Positions 7,896-14,887 of a stretch of DNA of 19,257 nucleotides are shown one piece after another. The notes under the pieces were generated by a model, which worked only from the letters and a program-made list of their open reading frames with translations, had not been told where the DNA came from and ran no database searches. The first letter of the stretch is position 1; each line of letters starts with the position of its first letter. This DNA comes from an uncultured Caldilineales bacterium (GTDB lineage Bacteria; Chloroflexota; Anaerolineae; JAAEKA01): NCBI GenBank assembly GCA_937907455.1, contig CALESQ010000116.1, positions 1 to 19,257 on the forward strand, given 5' to 3'. The position numbers and the translations under genes are program-made.

Positions 7896-8873
7896 ATGAG
7901 CGAACAGCCTGACCTATATTTTAGCTGGGTTGCCGAAGCGCGCGGCGAGCGTTTGGATCACTTTGTGGTTGCTCAGTTGGGTGATGCCTCACGTGCAGAC
8001 GTGCAGCGCTGGATCAAAGAAGGCCGTATACTGGTCAATGGCCAGATGGCAAAGCCAAGTTTGAAGCTGACAGCCGGTAATGCAGTGACGTTGGAGCGTC
8101 CCCCGCGCATTGAAACACAGATTATCGCGGAGCAAACGGCACTGGAGATACTCTACGAGGATGCCGACTTGCTGGTGGTGAATAAACCCGCTGGCATGGT
8201 GGTGCATCCGGCACCGGGGCACACCAGCGGCACGCTGGTGAACGCTCTGTTGGGCCGCGACCCTGCTCTGGCCGAGGTGGGCGGACCGGCGCGCGCCGGT
8301 ATTGTACATCGCCTGGATCGTGAAACCTCTGGCTTGATACTGGTAGCCAGAACCCCTGCGGCTTTCAGCCACCTGCAACGCCAGTTCAAGACGCGCCGCG
8401 TGGAGAAAACCTATTTAGCTTTGGTAGAGGGCGTGCTGGATGTGACCGAAGGTAAGATTGATGCACCGATTGCGCGCGACCCCGCCATGCGCCAGCGCAT
8501 GGCGGTACTCTCCCCTAATCGCGGCGGCAAGCGTGCCCTCAGCGGCTTTCGCGTGCTGCGCACCTATTTGTCGCCGTTCAGCCAGCAGCGCTTCGAGTTT
8601 TCGCTGCTAGAGGTGGACCTGTTCACCGGACGCACGCATCAGATTCGCGTACATATGACCTTTATCAAACACCCTGTGGTGGGAGATCGCATCTATGGAC
8701 GGCGGCGGCAGCGCATCCCCAGCCCGCGGCAGTTTTTGCACGCCCATCGTCTGGTCTTCACCCACCCCCGCAGCGGCGAGCGCATCGAACTGGCCTGCCC
8801 TTTGCCCGCTGATTTGCAGGCGGTGTTGGAGCAGCTAACCAGTGTCCAGTATCCAGTTTCCAGTGTCCAGTAG
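7896..8873 (+). CDS. rluD: RluD-family 23S rRNA pseudouridine synthase
   Basis: 325 residues. ATG 7896 is chosen because AGGAG lies five bases upstream, after the terminator. Upstream in-frame starts as far as 7824 would put coding sequence through that hairpin. An S4 RNA-binding domain (about 16-68, with IKEGRILVNG) precedes the RluA-type catalytic domain. The motif HRLDRETSGLILVART holds the catalytic aspartate D141. Later blocks ending in LFTGRTHQIRVHM and HPVVGDRIYG are conserved in the family. These enzymes isomerise specific uridines in rRNA; the RluD sites lie in helix 69, but the exact target is inferred. The last ten residues (SVQYPVSSVQ) are encoded by a heptamer repeat, so the native C-terminus appears to have been replaced or extended by repeat DNA. 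Confidence 0.93.
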   Translation: MSEQPDLYFSWVAEARGERLDHFVVAQLGDASRADVQRWIKEGRILVNGQMAKPSLKLTAGNAVTLERPPRIETQIIAEQTALEILYEDADLLVVNKPAGMVVHPAPGHTSGTLVNALLGRDPALAEVGGPARAGIVHRLDRETSGLILVARTPAAFSHLQRQFKTRRVEKTYLALVEGVLDVTEGKIDAPIARDPAMRQRMAVLSPNRGGKRALSGFRVLRTYLSPFSQQRFEFSLLEVDLFTGRTHQIRVHMTFIKHPVVGDRIYGRRRQRIPSPRQFLHAHRLVFTHPRSGERIELACPLPADLQAVLEQLTSVQYPVSSVQ

Positions 8874-8917
8874 CCAGGCTGTTGTATCCTGGTTGCTGGT
8901 TACCACTTACTGATTAG
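8839..8917 (+). repeat. Heptamer repeat with inverted halves at the rluD/tdk convergent junction
   Basis: Five units, ccagtgt, ccagtat, ccagttt, ccagtgt and ccagtag, run from 8839 to 8873 and contain the rluD stop. CCAGG at 8874-8878 can pair with CCTGG at about 8889-8893. After that the same motif family appears in the opposite orientation (ttgctgg, ttaccac, ttactga). The result is an imperfect hairpin between two convergent genes that could serve as a weak two-way terminator. There is no long T run. Confidence 0.7.
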
Positions 8918-9495
8918 CGCGTCACACGGTGGCAGTCGCGGCAGCGCGCTTCGTATTTCTCCGATGCGCCAATGACAATCACCGGATCGTCGAAGCGGGC
9001 GGGTTCGCCATCAATCAGCCGTTGGGTACGGCTGGCTGGCGCGCCGCACACCACACAAATGGCGTGCAGCTTGTCCAGCAGCTCAGCCTGCGCCATCAGC
9101 CGTGGCATCGGACCGAACGGCTCGCCGCGAAAGTCCAGATCAAGCCCCGCACAGATCACGCGCAAGCCGCGTTGGGCCAGCTCGTGACACATCTCCACAA
9201 TACCAGCGTCAAAGAACTGCACTTCATCAACCGCTACAATCGTGGTGTCGGCACGCAAACGGTGCAGAATCTCCGATGAATGCTGGATGGCTTCGCTTTC
9301 TTCCCAGGCCTGACCGCTGTGTGAGGCCACACGCGTGACCCCGTAGCGATGATCTATTACCGGCTTGAAGACCTGGATGGATTGGCGGGCGATCACCGCG
9401 CGGCGCACGCGGCGCAGCAATTCCTCGGTTTTGCCGCAGAACATACTGCCACAGATCACTTCGATCCAGCCGCCACGGGGTTGAAAGTAGGACAT
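8914..9495 (-). CDS. tdk: Thymidine kinase (type II, zinc-binding)
   Basis: 193 residues; phosphorylates thymidine with ATP in nucleotide salvage. The chosen ATG (complement of 9493-9495) has AGGAAGGA about eight bases upstream and gives the standard MSYFQP...GGWIEVI N-terminus. The longer frame to 9561 would run through a terminator. Seen motifs are P-loop GSMFCGKT at 16-23, DEVQFF at 90-95 with the catalytic glutamate E91, and the lasso region GLDLDFRGEPFG at 117-128. Zinc cysteines are C147/C150 and C185/C188. It lies after rpmE on the same strand and is separated from it by a terminator. It converges on rluD. Confidence 0.97.
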   Translation of the reverse strand: MSYFQPRGGWIEVICGSMFCGKTEELLRRVRRAVIARQSIQVFKPVIDHRYGVTRVASHSGQAWEESEAIQHSSEILHRLRADTTIVAVDEVQFFDAGIVEMCHELAQRGLRVICAGLDLDFRGEPFGPMPRLMAQAELLDKLHAICVVCGAPASRTQRLIDGEPARFDDPVIVIGASEKYEARCRDCHRVTR

Positions 9496-9519
9496 GAGCG
9501 GATTCCTTCCTGGACAAGC

Positions 9520-9548
9520 AAAAGGGGCAGAACAGGTCTGCCCCTTTT
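9520..9548 (-). terminator. Intrinsic terminator after rpmE, just upstream of tdk
   Basis: On the minus strand a 12-bp stem AAAAGGGGCAGA/TCTGCCCCTTTT closes a five-base loop and ends in TTTTGCTT. It ends the ribosomal protein transcript. Only 24 bases separate it from the tdk start, leaving no clear room for a separate tdk promoter. Confidence 0.88.
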
Positions 9549-9572
9549 GGGTTACTAACAAGCGTTTGCGCC

Positions 9573-9938
9573 TCAGGCAGCGGCCTGAGTGGAACTGGTC
9601 AGCACGTCTTCGGCTGCGCGCTCGCCAATTTCTTTGGCTTTTTTGGCGTTTTCGCCGCGGGCGCGGGCCTGGGCCACAGCCTTGCGAGCGGCCTCATCAG
9701 CCTTTTGCTGCACCTGGATCTGTGCCGCGCGCTCCTCAGCTTGCTGCAAGCGACGCATGAAGCGATCCACCTGGCCGGCGCTGTCAACGATGCGTTGTTC
9801 GCCGGTGAAGAAGGGGTGGCAGCTTGAGCAAACGTCGGTGCGGATCTGCTTGCGCGTGGAGCCGGTGGTCCAGGTGTTGCCGCACGCGCAGATCACCTGA
9901 GCGTCGGTATAATACGTGGGGTGAGTGTTTGCCTTCAT
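9573..9938 (-). CDS. rpmE: Ribosomal protein bL31 with long C-terminal extension
   Basis: 121 residues; a component of the 50S subunit at the intersubunit bridge. The ATG at 9938 has GAGG upstream and begins MKANTHPTYY, the normal L31 start. The frame is open to 10058, but that part overlaps rpmA. Zinc ligands C17, C19, C37 and C40 (CAC and CSSC) mark the zinc-containing form. The L31 core ends near residue 66 (VDRFMRR). The remaining ~55 residues are Ala/Glu/Lys/Arg/Gln-rich and should be helical, roughly 1.7 times the usual ~70-residue length. rpmA ends 19 bp upstream, so rplU-rpmA-rpmE is one operon. Confidence 0.95.
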   Translation of the reverse strand: MKANTHPTYYTDAQVICACGNTWTTGSTRKQIRTDVCSSCHPFFTGEQRIVDSAGQVDRFMRRLQQAEERAAQIQVQQKADEAARKAVAQARARGENAKKAKEIGERAAEDVLTSSTQAAA

Positions 9939-9957
9939 TAGATATGCCTCAATCCCG

Positions 9958-10221
9958 TTAGCTGACGCGTTCGGGATGTACACTGATCTGTTTTTTGTCT
10001 TTGCGGACGTATTCGAATTTGACGAAACCGTCGGCAGTGGCAAAGACGGTGTGGTCACGCCCTAGCCCGGCATTGTCACCGGCCAGGAACTGGGTGCCAC
10101 GCTGACGAACCAGAATGGAACCAGCGGTGACAAACTGACCATCGTAGCGCTTGACGCCGAGGCGCTGAGCCTGGCTGTCGCGACCGTTTTTGCTGCTGCC
10201 GCCACCTTTTTTGTGAGCCAT
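9958..10221 (-). CDS. rpmA: Ribosomal protein bL27
   Basis: 87 residues, full length, with the characteristic start MAHKKGGGSSKNGRDS and the block QRGTQFLAGDNAGLGRDHTVFA. bL27 sits near the peptidyl transferase centre of the 50S subunit. GAGGAG precedes the ATG by nine bases. The N-terminus begins directly with the mature MAHKKGG form and lacks the cleavable extension known in Firmicutes. It lies 18 bp after rplU in the same operon. Confidence 0.98.
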   Translation of the reverse strand: MAHKKGGGSSKNGRDSQAQRLGVKRYDGQFVTAGSILVRQRGTQFLAGDNAGLGRDHTVFATADGFVKFEYVRKDKKQISVHPERVS

Positions 10222-10239
10222 AGTTTAGTTCTCCTCGTT

Positions 10240-10551
10240 CTACATCTCGATGGCGTCAATAACCAACCGGGTCAGGTTTTGACGATGGCCGTTCTTCACG
10301 CGGTAACGTTGCTTCGGGCGATACTTGAAGACGATAACCTTCTTGCCCTTGTGCTGCGCCTTGACGGTTGCCTTTACGGCAGCGCCTTTCACTACAGGTT
10401 GGCCGATGACCACGTTACTTCCATCATGGACCAACAACACGTCGTTGAGGGTAAGCTGATCGCCTACTGCGCCGGGGAGCTTTTCTACATCCAGCCAGTC
10501 GCCCGGCGCTACACGATACTGCTTGCCGCCTGTTCGAATCACTGCGTACAT
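10240..10551 (-). CDS. rplU: Ribosomal protein bL21
   Basis: 103 residues, typical length, starting MYAVIRTGGKQYRVAPGD and carrying KYRPKQRYRVKNGHRQ near the end. It binds 23S rRNA in the 50S subunit. AAGGAGA lies just before the ATG. It is the first gene of rplU-rpmA-rpmE and is preceded by a consensus promoter and a leader with hairpins. Confidence 0.98.
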   Translation of the reverse strand: MYAVIRTGGKQYRVAPGDWLDVEKLPGAVGDQLTLNDVLLVHDGSNVVIGQPVVKGAAVKATVKAQHKGKKVIVFKYRPKQRYRVKNGHRQNLTRLVIDAIEM

Positions 10552-10564
10552 GGGTCTCCTTCCA

Positions 10565-10683
10565 GGTATCGCGGCTCAAAGGCACTTGTGGAGCGATACC
10601 GGCCAGGTGTGATGCTGCGTCAGACGCAGCAGGAAAAAATTTGGTGCATACACATAAAGACCAGGCCCATGCAGCGGCCTGGT
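10565..10683 (-). promoter_or_regulatory. Structured 5' leader of the rplU operon
   Basis: The transcript would begin near 10688, leaving a ~137-nt leader with three perfect inverted repeats. They are ACCAGGCC/GGCCTGGT (10660-10683), GCTGCGT/ACGCAGC (10614-10630) and GGTATCGC/GCGATACC (10565-10600). The last closes just before the ribosome binding site and has the small CAC/GTG hairpin inside. This suggests autogenous control by a ribosomal protein. I cannot assign it to a described L21 leader class by eye. Confidence 0.5.
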
Positions 10684-10694
10684 AGCACTCCGAA

Positions 10695-10722
10695 ATTATA
10701 TGCGTTTTTTACAACTTGTCAA
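10695..10722 (-). promoter_or_regulatory. Consensus sigma-70 promoter for rplU-rpmA-rpmE
   Basis: On the minus strand a perfect TTGACA (10722-10717) and a perfect TATAAT (10700-10695) are separated by 16 bp. The TGA inside the -35 is also the stop codon of the upstream TIGR03936 gene, so the two units abut. Confidence 0.9.
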
Positions 10723-11381
10723 AAGATCAACTGCACCCGTTCGATGCGTGCCACGCTTTCGCCCAGCCCAAGCGCTGTCAGCACGGCATCGGCGCGACCA
10801 GTGGCTTCGGGGGCGCTGCGCAGAGTCATTCCGATGCGCTGCCAGCCAGTTTCCGGCTCGCCCAGGTAGCGCAAGTCCAGTACCAGCGGCCGGAGATCGT
10901 AGCTGACTTGGCGGCCTTTGCGACGCTTATCGGCGGGTAGCTCGACGCTGGCTAGAAATGCTGTCAGCCGCGCTTGCAGTGTGGCTTCGTCCAACGTGGT
11001 AGCTACATCTGCCTGCCAAAGGCTGGCTTGCAGGATCGCCTGCAGGGCAGGAGATTTCAACGGCGCTTCCTCGACTTGCAGCAGGCGCAGGTCTGGTGGC
11101 ATCTGCGCGTTGACGGCAGCCATAAATGCAGCCGGCTCCATGGGCTGGTTGAGTACTACATCGGCAATTTCGGCGCGACCGGTAGTTCCCAGAGGCAGGC
11201 CAGAGGCGAAAAACAGCCGCGGTCCAGGGTTGAAACCGGCTGAATAAGCCAACGGTACACCTGCGCGACGCAGGGCACGCTCCCAGGTGCGCACTACATC
11301 CAAATGGCCGACATAGCGCAGCGCGCCTTGCTGGCTGAAGGTGATGCGCAGGCGCTGTTGCGGGGCAACGACAGCTTCCAC
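10719..11381 (-). CDS. TIGR03936 / DUF2344 radical SAM-linked protein
   Basis: 220 residues from a GTG start at 11381. GGAG lies seven bases upstream within the end of the antiporter gene, and the family-like sequence RLRITFSQQGALRYVGHLD starts soon after. The longer frame (to 11465) has no such support. The motif block YSAGFNPGPRLFFASGLPLGTTG is the DUF2344 signature. The family is almost always found next to, or fused with, the TIGR03960 radical SAM protein, which here lies one gene upstream. The biochemical role is not established. Its stop is embedded in the rplU promoter. Only two bases separate it from the antiporter stop, so translation should be coupled. Confidence 0.9.
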   Translation of the reverse strand: MEAVVAPQQRLRITFSQQGALRYVGHLDVVRTWERALRRAGVPLAYSAGFNPGPRLFFASGLPLGTTGRAEIADVVLNQPMEPAAFMAAVNAQMPPDLRLLQVEEAPLKSPALQAILQASLWQADVATTLDEATLQARLTAFLASVELPADKRRKGRQVSYDLRPLVLDLRYLGEPETGWQRIGMTLRSAPEATGRADAVLTALGLGESVARIERVQLIF

Positions 11382-11383
11382 CG

Positions 11384-12448
11384 TTATGCTCCTATCGCGG
11401 GCAGGAAGAAAAAGGCCAGGGCGAGGATCAGGTACACCGCCAGCAGCATGGCGCCTTCCAGCCAATTGGATTGCCCATCGGTGGAAATGAATGTGGCGAT
11501 GATACCGGAGACCACCAGGGCAATCAGCTCGAAGTTGTTGAATTCCAGGGTGAGGGGATTGCCCAGCGCTAGCGAGATGAATACCAGAATGGGGGCCACA
11601 AAGAGAGCGATTTGCAGGCTGGAGCCGTTGGCAATGCTCAAGCTCAGGTCCATTTGGTTTTTCATGGCTACCTGCACGGCTACCAGATGCTCGGCGACGT
11701 TGCCGATGAGCGGAATGACGATGATGCCAACGAAGAAGGGGGTGAGCCCCAGGCTTTCGGTGACCGGCTCCATTGAGCCTACCAGGAATTCACTCATGAT
11801 GGCGATGCCCAGTACCGATGCGCCCAACACGCCGAGAGCTATGGCGCTGCTCCAGCGCGGTGCCGTGTGCGAGGGCTGCACGCCGGTGCTGTCGTCGTGT
11901 TCGGGGGATTTGTTGCGCAGCATGTAGACGATAGATAGCACATAAATCAGCAACATCACCGCGGCGGTGGTGAGGCTGAGTGCTTCGACGCGCACCTTGT
12001 TAGGCTCGATGGCATGGTTGAAAATGGAGGGCACGCTGATGGCGATTACTGCCAGGATCAGCAGGGTGGCATCCATACCGGCGTTGGCGCGGTTGAAGCG
12101 CTGCGTGCCGTTTTTCAGGCCGCCCAGCAAGATGCTGAAGCCCAGCACCAGCAGGATGTTGCCCACCACCGAACCGATCAGCGACGCTTTGACCAGTTCC
12201 AGTTGGCCCGCACGAATGGCGATGATGGTGATGATCAACTCGGCCGCGTTCCCCAGGGTGGCATTGAGCAGGCCGCCAAAGCGCGGGCCGATTTTTTCAG
12301 CCAATACCTCGGTGGCTTCGCCCAGCAAGCCGGCCAGCGGAATCACCGCCAACGCGGAGGCAGCAAAGATTACCAGGGGCGGCCAGTGCAGCAGCTCGGC
12401 CAAGATGGCAAGGGGCAGGAATATCAGCAGGAAGTGGATGGGACGCAT
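11384..12448 (-). CDS. cax: Calcium/proton antiporter (CaCA superfamily, Cax type)
   Basis: 354 residues. The chosen ATG starts MRPIHFLLIF with AAGGA seven bases upstream. The frame continues to 12793, but that part crosses the heptamer repeat and the end of the previous gene. About eleven hydrophobic segments are visible, arranged as two homologous halves. Each half carries a GN-x-x-E signature: GNAAELIITIIAI in the first and GNVAEHLVAVQVA in the second; the paired acidic residues bind Ca2+. An acidic/polar central loop (KSPEHDDSTGVQPSHTAP) divides them. It exports Ca2+ across the cytoplasmic membrane using protons. Its position between the TIGR03960 and TIGR03936 genes is unusual. Confidence 0.93.
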   Translation of the reverse strand: MRPIHFLLIFLPLAILAELLHWPPLVIFAASALAVIPLAGLLGEATEVLAEKIGPRFGGLLNATLGNAAELIITIIAIRAGQLELVKASLIGSVVGNILLVLGFSILLGGLKNGTQRFNRANAGMDATLLILAVIAISVPSIFNHAIEPNKVRVEALSLTTAAVMLLIYVLSIVYMLRNKSPEHDDSTGVQPSHTAPRWSSAIALGVLGASVLGIAIMSEFLVGSMEPVTESLGLTPFFVGIIVIPLIGNVAEHLVAVQVAMKNQMDLSLSIANGSSLQIALFVAPILVFISLALGNPLTLEFNNFELIALVVSGIIATFISTDGQSNWLEGAMLLAVYLILALAFFFLPAIGA

Positions 12449-12463
12449 GGTGATTCCTTGGGG

Positions 12464-12505
12464 GAGAGTTGGGAATTGAGAGTTGAGAATTGGGAATTGG
12501 GAATT
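12464..12505. repeat. Heptamer repeat (NNGAATT type) upstream of cax
   Basis: Six units of seven bases on the plus strand: gagagtt, gggaatt, gagagtt, gagaatt, gggaatt, gggaatt. They lie in the 109-bp gap between the TIGR03960 gene and the cax start, beginning 15 bp upstream of the ATG. They would be transcribed as part of the cax leader. Confidence 0.85.
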
Positions 12506-12557
12506 GATGGTGCGTGTAAGACGCTTGCTCGGGCGGTTCTTGCAGGATGGTGTCTTA

Positions 12558-14636
12558 CTAATCACTACCCTCACGCCTTGCGGAGCGCTGAGGCACGCGC
12601 GGGCCGTAGTGTGCGGCCAGTTCTGGAGCCATTTCAGAATTGACATAAAGTGGAACAGGGCGGATGTCCACCGGCTGACGCGCTTTGCCGCGGCCCAGCG
12701 CGGGGCAGCCCCAGGCATCGTCGGGCACGTTGCGGCGGTCGTGGCGAAACAGGCCCAGAATGCCGCAGGAGTAACAATGCTCGCGGCAATCATCCACTAC
12801 AGCGCCTTTCAGTGAGTTCATGTAGTCGAGAGTGAGGAATTCCTTGCTGACACCGGTGTTGATGTGCTCCCACGGCAGCACCTCATCCAGCAGGCGCCCG
12901 CGCCGGGCATACCAATCGGGGTCCAATCCGGCTTCAGCGAAGGCTTGCTGCCACGCGGCAAAGTTGCGATTGTCCTGCCAGGCGTCGAATTTGGCGCCAA
13001 GCTGCCAGGCACGCTCGATCACCACAGCCAAACGGCGGTCGCCGCGCGTTAAAAAGGCCTCTACCAGCGTATCGCGCGGGTCATTCCAGCTAAAATCAAA
13101 GCCTTTGCCGCGGATGCGCTCTTGCAAGTGGCGAATGTGAGCGTTGAGCGTGTCTACGTCCTCTACCGGCACCCATTGGAAAGGGGTGTGTGGCTTGGGC
13201 ACCAGCGTACTTACACCGACGCGCACCTTGGCCTTGCCGCCGATGTGCCGCCGCCCAATCTTCATCACTGCCTGAGCGAGATCGGCAATGGCCTCCACGT
13301 CTTCCAGGCTTTGCGTGGGATGGCCGATCATGAAATAAAGCTTGATGCTGGTCCAGCCGCGGCTGAACACCTCTTCAGCGGTGCGCAGCAGGTCATCGGT
13401 GGCAATGGGCTTGTTGATCACATCGCGCAGGCGGTCGGTGGCGGCTTCGGGGGCAAAGGTGAAGCCGCTGCGCCGTCGGCCGCGCGCCAACTGCTCCATC
13501 AAGTCTACGCTGAAGCTTTCGATGCGCAGGCTGGGCAGCCCCACGCTGAGCTTTTTGTCGCCGTGGCGAGTCATGATCGCCTCTACCAGCTCGGCTACAC
13601 CGCTGTAGTCGCTGCTGCTCAGGCTGAGCAGGCCGATTTCCTCGTAGCCGGTGGCCGCAATGATGGCATCTACTGCCTCCAGAACTTCTTGCACCGGTCG
13701 TTCGCGCACCGGGCGGAAGATCATGCCCGCTTGGCAGAAGCGGCAGCCGCGCGTACAGCCGCGCTGGATTTCGATGGCCGCGCGGTTGTGTACGGTATCA
13801 ATGAAGGGTACGATGAAGCGGGTGACGGGTGGCGGCATGGTGGGCAGAATGCGCTTTGTCACCACGGGCGGCGCAGCCTCGTCTAACGGCTCTATTTGGG
13901 CCAGCGTGCCGTCGGGGTGATAGCTTGGCGCGTAGAGATGGGGCACATACACCCCGCGCAGGCGTGCCAGGCGTTGCCAGAGAGAAAGACGGTGATTGCT
14001 AAGGGGAAATGGGGTAACTGCGTCTTGTATTTCTGGTTCGTGGTTTGCGTGTGTTCCCACTTCCTGCTTCCAGGCTTCGTAGGTTGCCAGGATTTCAAAG
14101 ATCACTTCTTCCCCTTCACCGATTACCAGGGCATCGAAGAAGGCGTGCATCGGCTCGGGGTTATAGCAGGCACTGCCCCCGGCAATCACCAGGGGATGCT
14201 GCGCGCTGCGCTCGGCAGCGCGCAGGGGCAGGCCAGCTAAATCCAGCATATTAAGCACATTGGTGTAGAGCTGTTCGTAGGGCAAGCTGAAGCCGATGAC
14301 ATCGAAGTCGGTCAGGGGATGACGCGTTTCCAGGCTGAAGAGCGGCATATCGGCGGCGCGCAGCGCGGCCTCCATGTCCAGCCAGGGCGCGTAAACGCGT
14401 TCGGCCAGCAGGTCAGGCCGCTGGTTGATCTGGTCATAGAGAATGGCCAGGCCTAAGTTGCTCATCCCCAGGTCGTAGATGTCGGGAAAGGCCAGCGCTA
14501 TTCGCTGCTGCACTGCATCCCAGTCTTTGACTACACAGTTCAGCTCGCCACCGGTGTAGCGCGCCGGCTTTTGCACGCGTAACAGCGTGCGTTCCAAAAA
14601 ACCGCTAATGTCGGCGGGTGTGGGGTGATTCATCAT
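12558..14636 (-). CDS. TIGR03960-family B12-binding-like radical SAM protein
   Basis: 692 residues. The start is one of two adjacent ATGs (14636 or 14633), with AGTAGG upstream. The N-terminal half (about 30-260) resembles the B12-binding-like domain of the family (ALAFPDIYDLGMSNLGLAIL, GGSACYNPEP, GEGEE). The radical SAM cluster motif is CTRGCRFC, with C294, C298 and C301, preceded by EIQRG. A C-terminal region holds cysteines in REHCYSCGILG and a later GCP. Family members are predicted to act with TIGR03936; the substrate is not known to me. A polar stretch near residues 200-225 (13985-14065) lengthens the loop before RLSLWQRLARLRGVYVP. Confidence 0.93.
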   Translation of the reverse strand: MMNHPTPADISGFLERTLLRVQKPARYTGGELNCVVKDWDAVQQRIALAFPDIYDLGMSNLGLAILYDQINQRPDLLAERVYAPWLDMEAALRAADMPLFSLETRHPLTDFDVIGFSLPYEQLYTNVLNMLDLAGLPLRAAERSAQHPLVIAGGSACYNPEPMHAFFDALVIGEGEEVIFEILATYEAWKQEVGTHANHEPEIQDAVTPFPLSNHRLSLWQRLARLRGVYVPHLYAPSYHPDGTLAQIEPLDEAAPPVVTKRILPTMPPPVTRFIVPFIDTVHNRAAIEIQRGCTRGCRFCQAGMIFRPVRERPVQEVLEAVDAIIAATGYEEIGLLSLSSSDYSGVAELVEAIMTRHGDKKLSVGLPSLRIESFSVDLMEQLARGRRRSGFTFAPEAATDRLRDVINKPIATDDLLRTAEEVFSRGWTSIKLYFMIGHPTQSLEDVEAIADLAQAVMKIGRRHIGGKAKVRVGVSTLVPKPHTPFQWVPVEDVDTLNAHIRHLQERIRGKGFDFSWNDPRDTLVEAFLTRGDRRLAVVIERAWQLGAKFDAWQDNRNFAAWQQAFAEAGLDPDWYARRGRLLDEVLPWEHINTGVSKEFLTLDYMNSLKGAVVDDCREHCYSCGILGLFRHDRRNVPDDAWGCPALGRGKARQPVDIRPVPLYVNSEMAPELAAHYGPRVPQRSARREGSD

Positions 14637-14786
14637 AAAATACCTACTCGTTGGACCTGATGGGCATAGCGGATAGAGAATGATGCCTGGCGCGGACTTT
14701 TGCTGGTGCAGCCACAGGCGGCTACTCCGAGACAGGCAGGGCACATTGACGCATGACGCCTCAGGGCGGGGTTGGAACCCGCAATG

Positions 14787-14815
14787 AAAAACCGCCCGGA
14801 CAATTGCCGGGCGGT
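14787..14815 (-). terminator. Intrinsic terminator of the CRISPR operon
   Basis: ACCGCCCGG (14791-14799) pairs with CCGGGCGGT (14807-14815), a nine-base perfect stem with a seven-base loop. On the minus strand it is followed by TTTTT, placed 72 bp after the cas6 stop. Confidence 0.9.
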
Positions 14816-14818
14816 GGT

Positions 14819-14846
14819 ATTATACATGAAAGAGCAGCTTGAGCAA
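14819..14846 (-). promoter_or_regulatory. Possible promoter for the TIGR03960-cax-TIGR03936 unit
   Basis: On the minus strand TTGCTC (14846-14841) and a perfect TATAAT (14824-14819) are 16 bp apart. The start point would fall near 14812, at the edge of the terminator hairpin. The ~175-nt region from there to the gene start holds no gene I can support. Confidence 0.45.
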
Positions 14847-14887
14847 CTAGCGGCTGCACGTCTGGAGTGAATGCGCTGCCTCTCCAT

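Noticed and set aside
10213..10869. 218-codon plus-strand frame opposite rplU and its leader
   Set aside because: It covers the rplU gene, the promoter and the end of TIGR03936 in antisense, with no start signals or family features.
12014..12643. 209-codon plus-strand frame opposite cax
   Set aside because: Antisense of a membrane protein gene; Gln/Gly-rich translation typical of such shadows.
12449..12793. 115-residue N-terminal extension of the antiporter
   Set aside because: It runs through the heptamer repeat and overlaps the end of the TIGR03960 gene; the ATG at 12448 has a ribosome binding site and a normal N-terminus.
13122..13886. 254-codon plus-strand frame opposite the TIGR03960 gene
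   Set aside because: Antisense to the radical SAM cysteine motif region; no independent evidence.
14650..14790. tRNA or other small RNA gene upstream of the TIGR03960 gene
   Set aside because: A phrase resembling a T-arm (gggttggaaccc) is present, but I find no acceptor stem, D-arm or anticodon arm around it.
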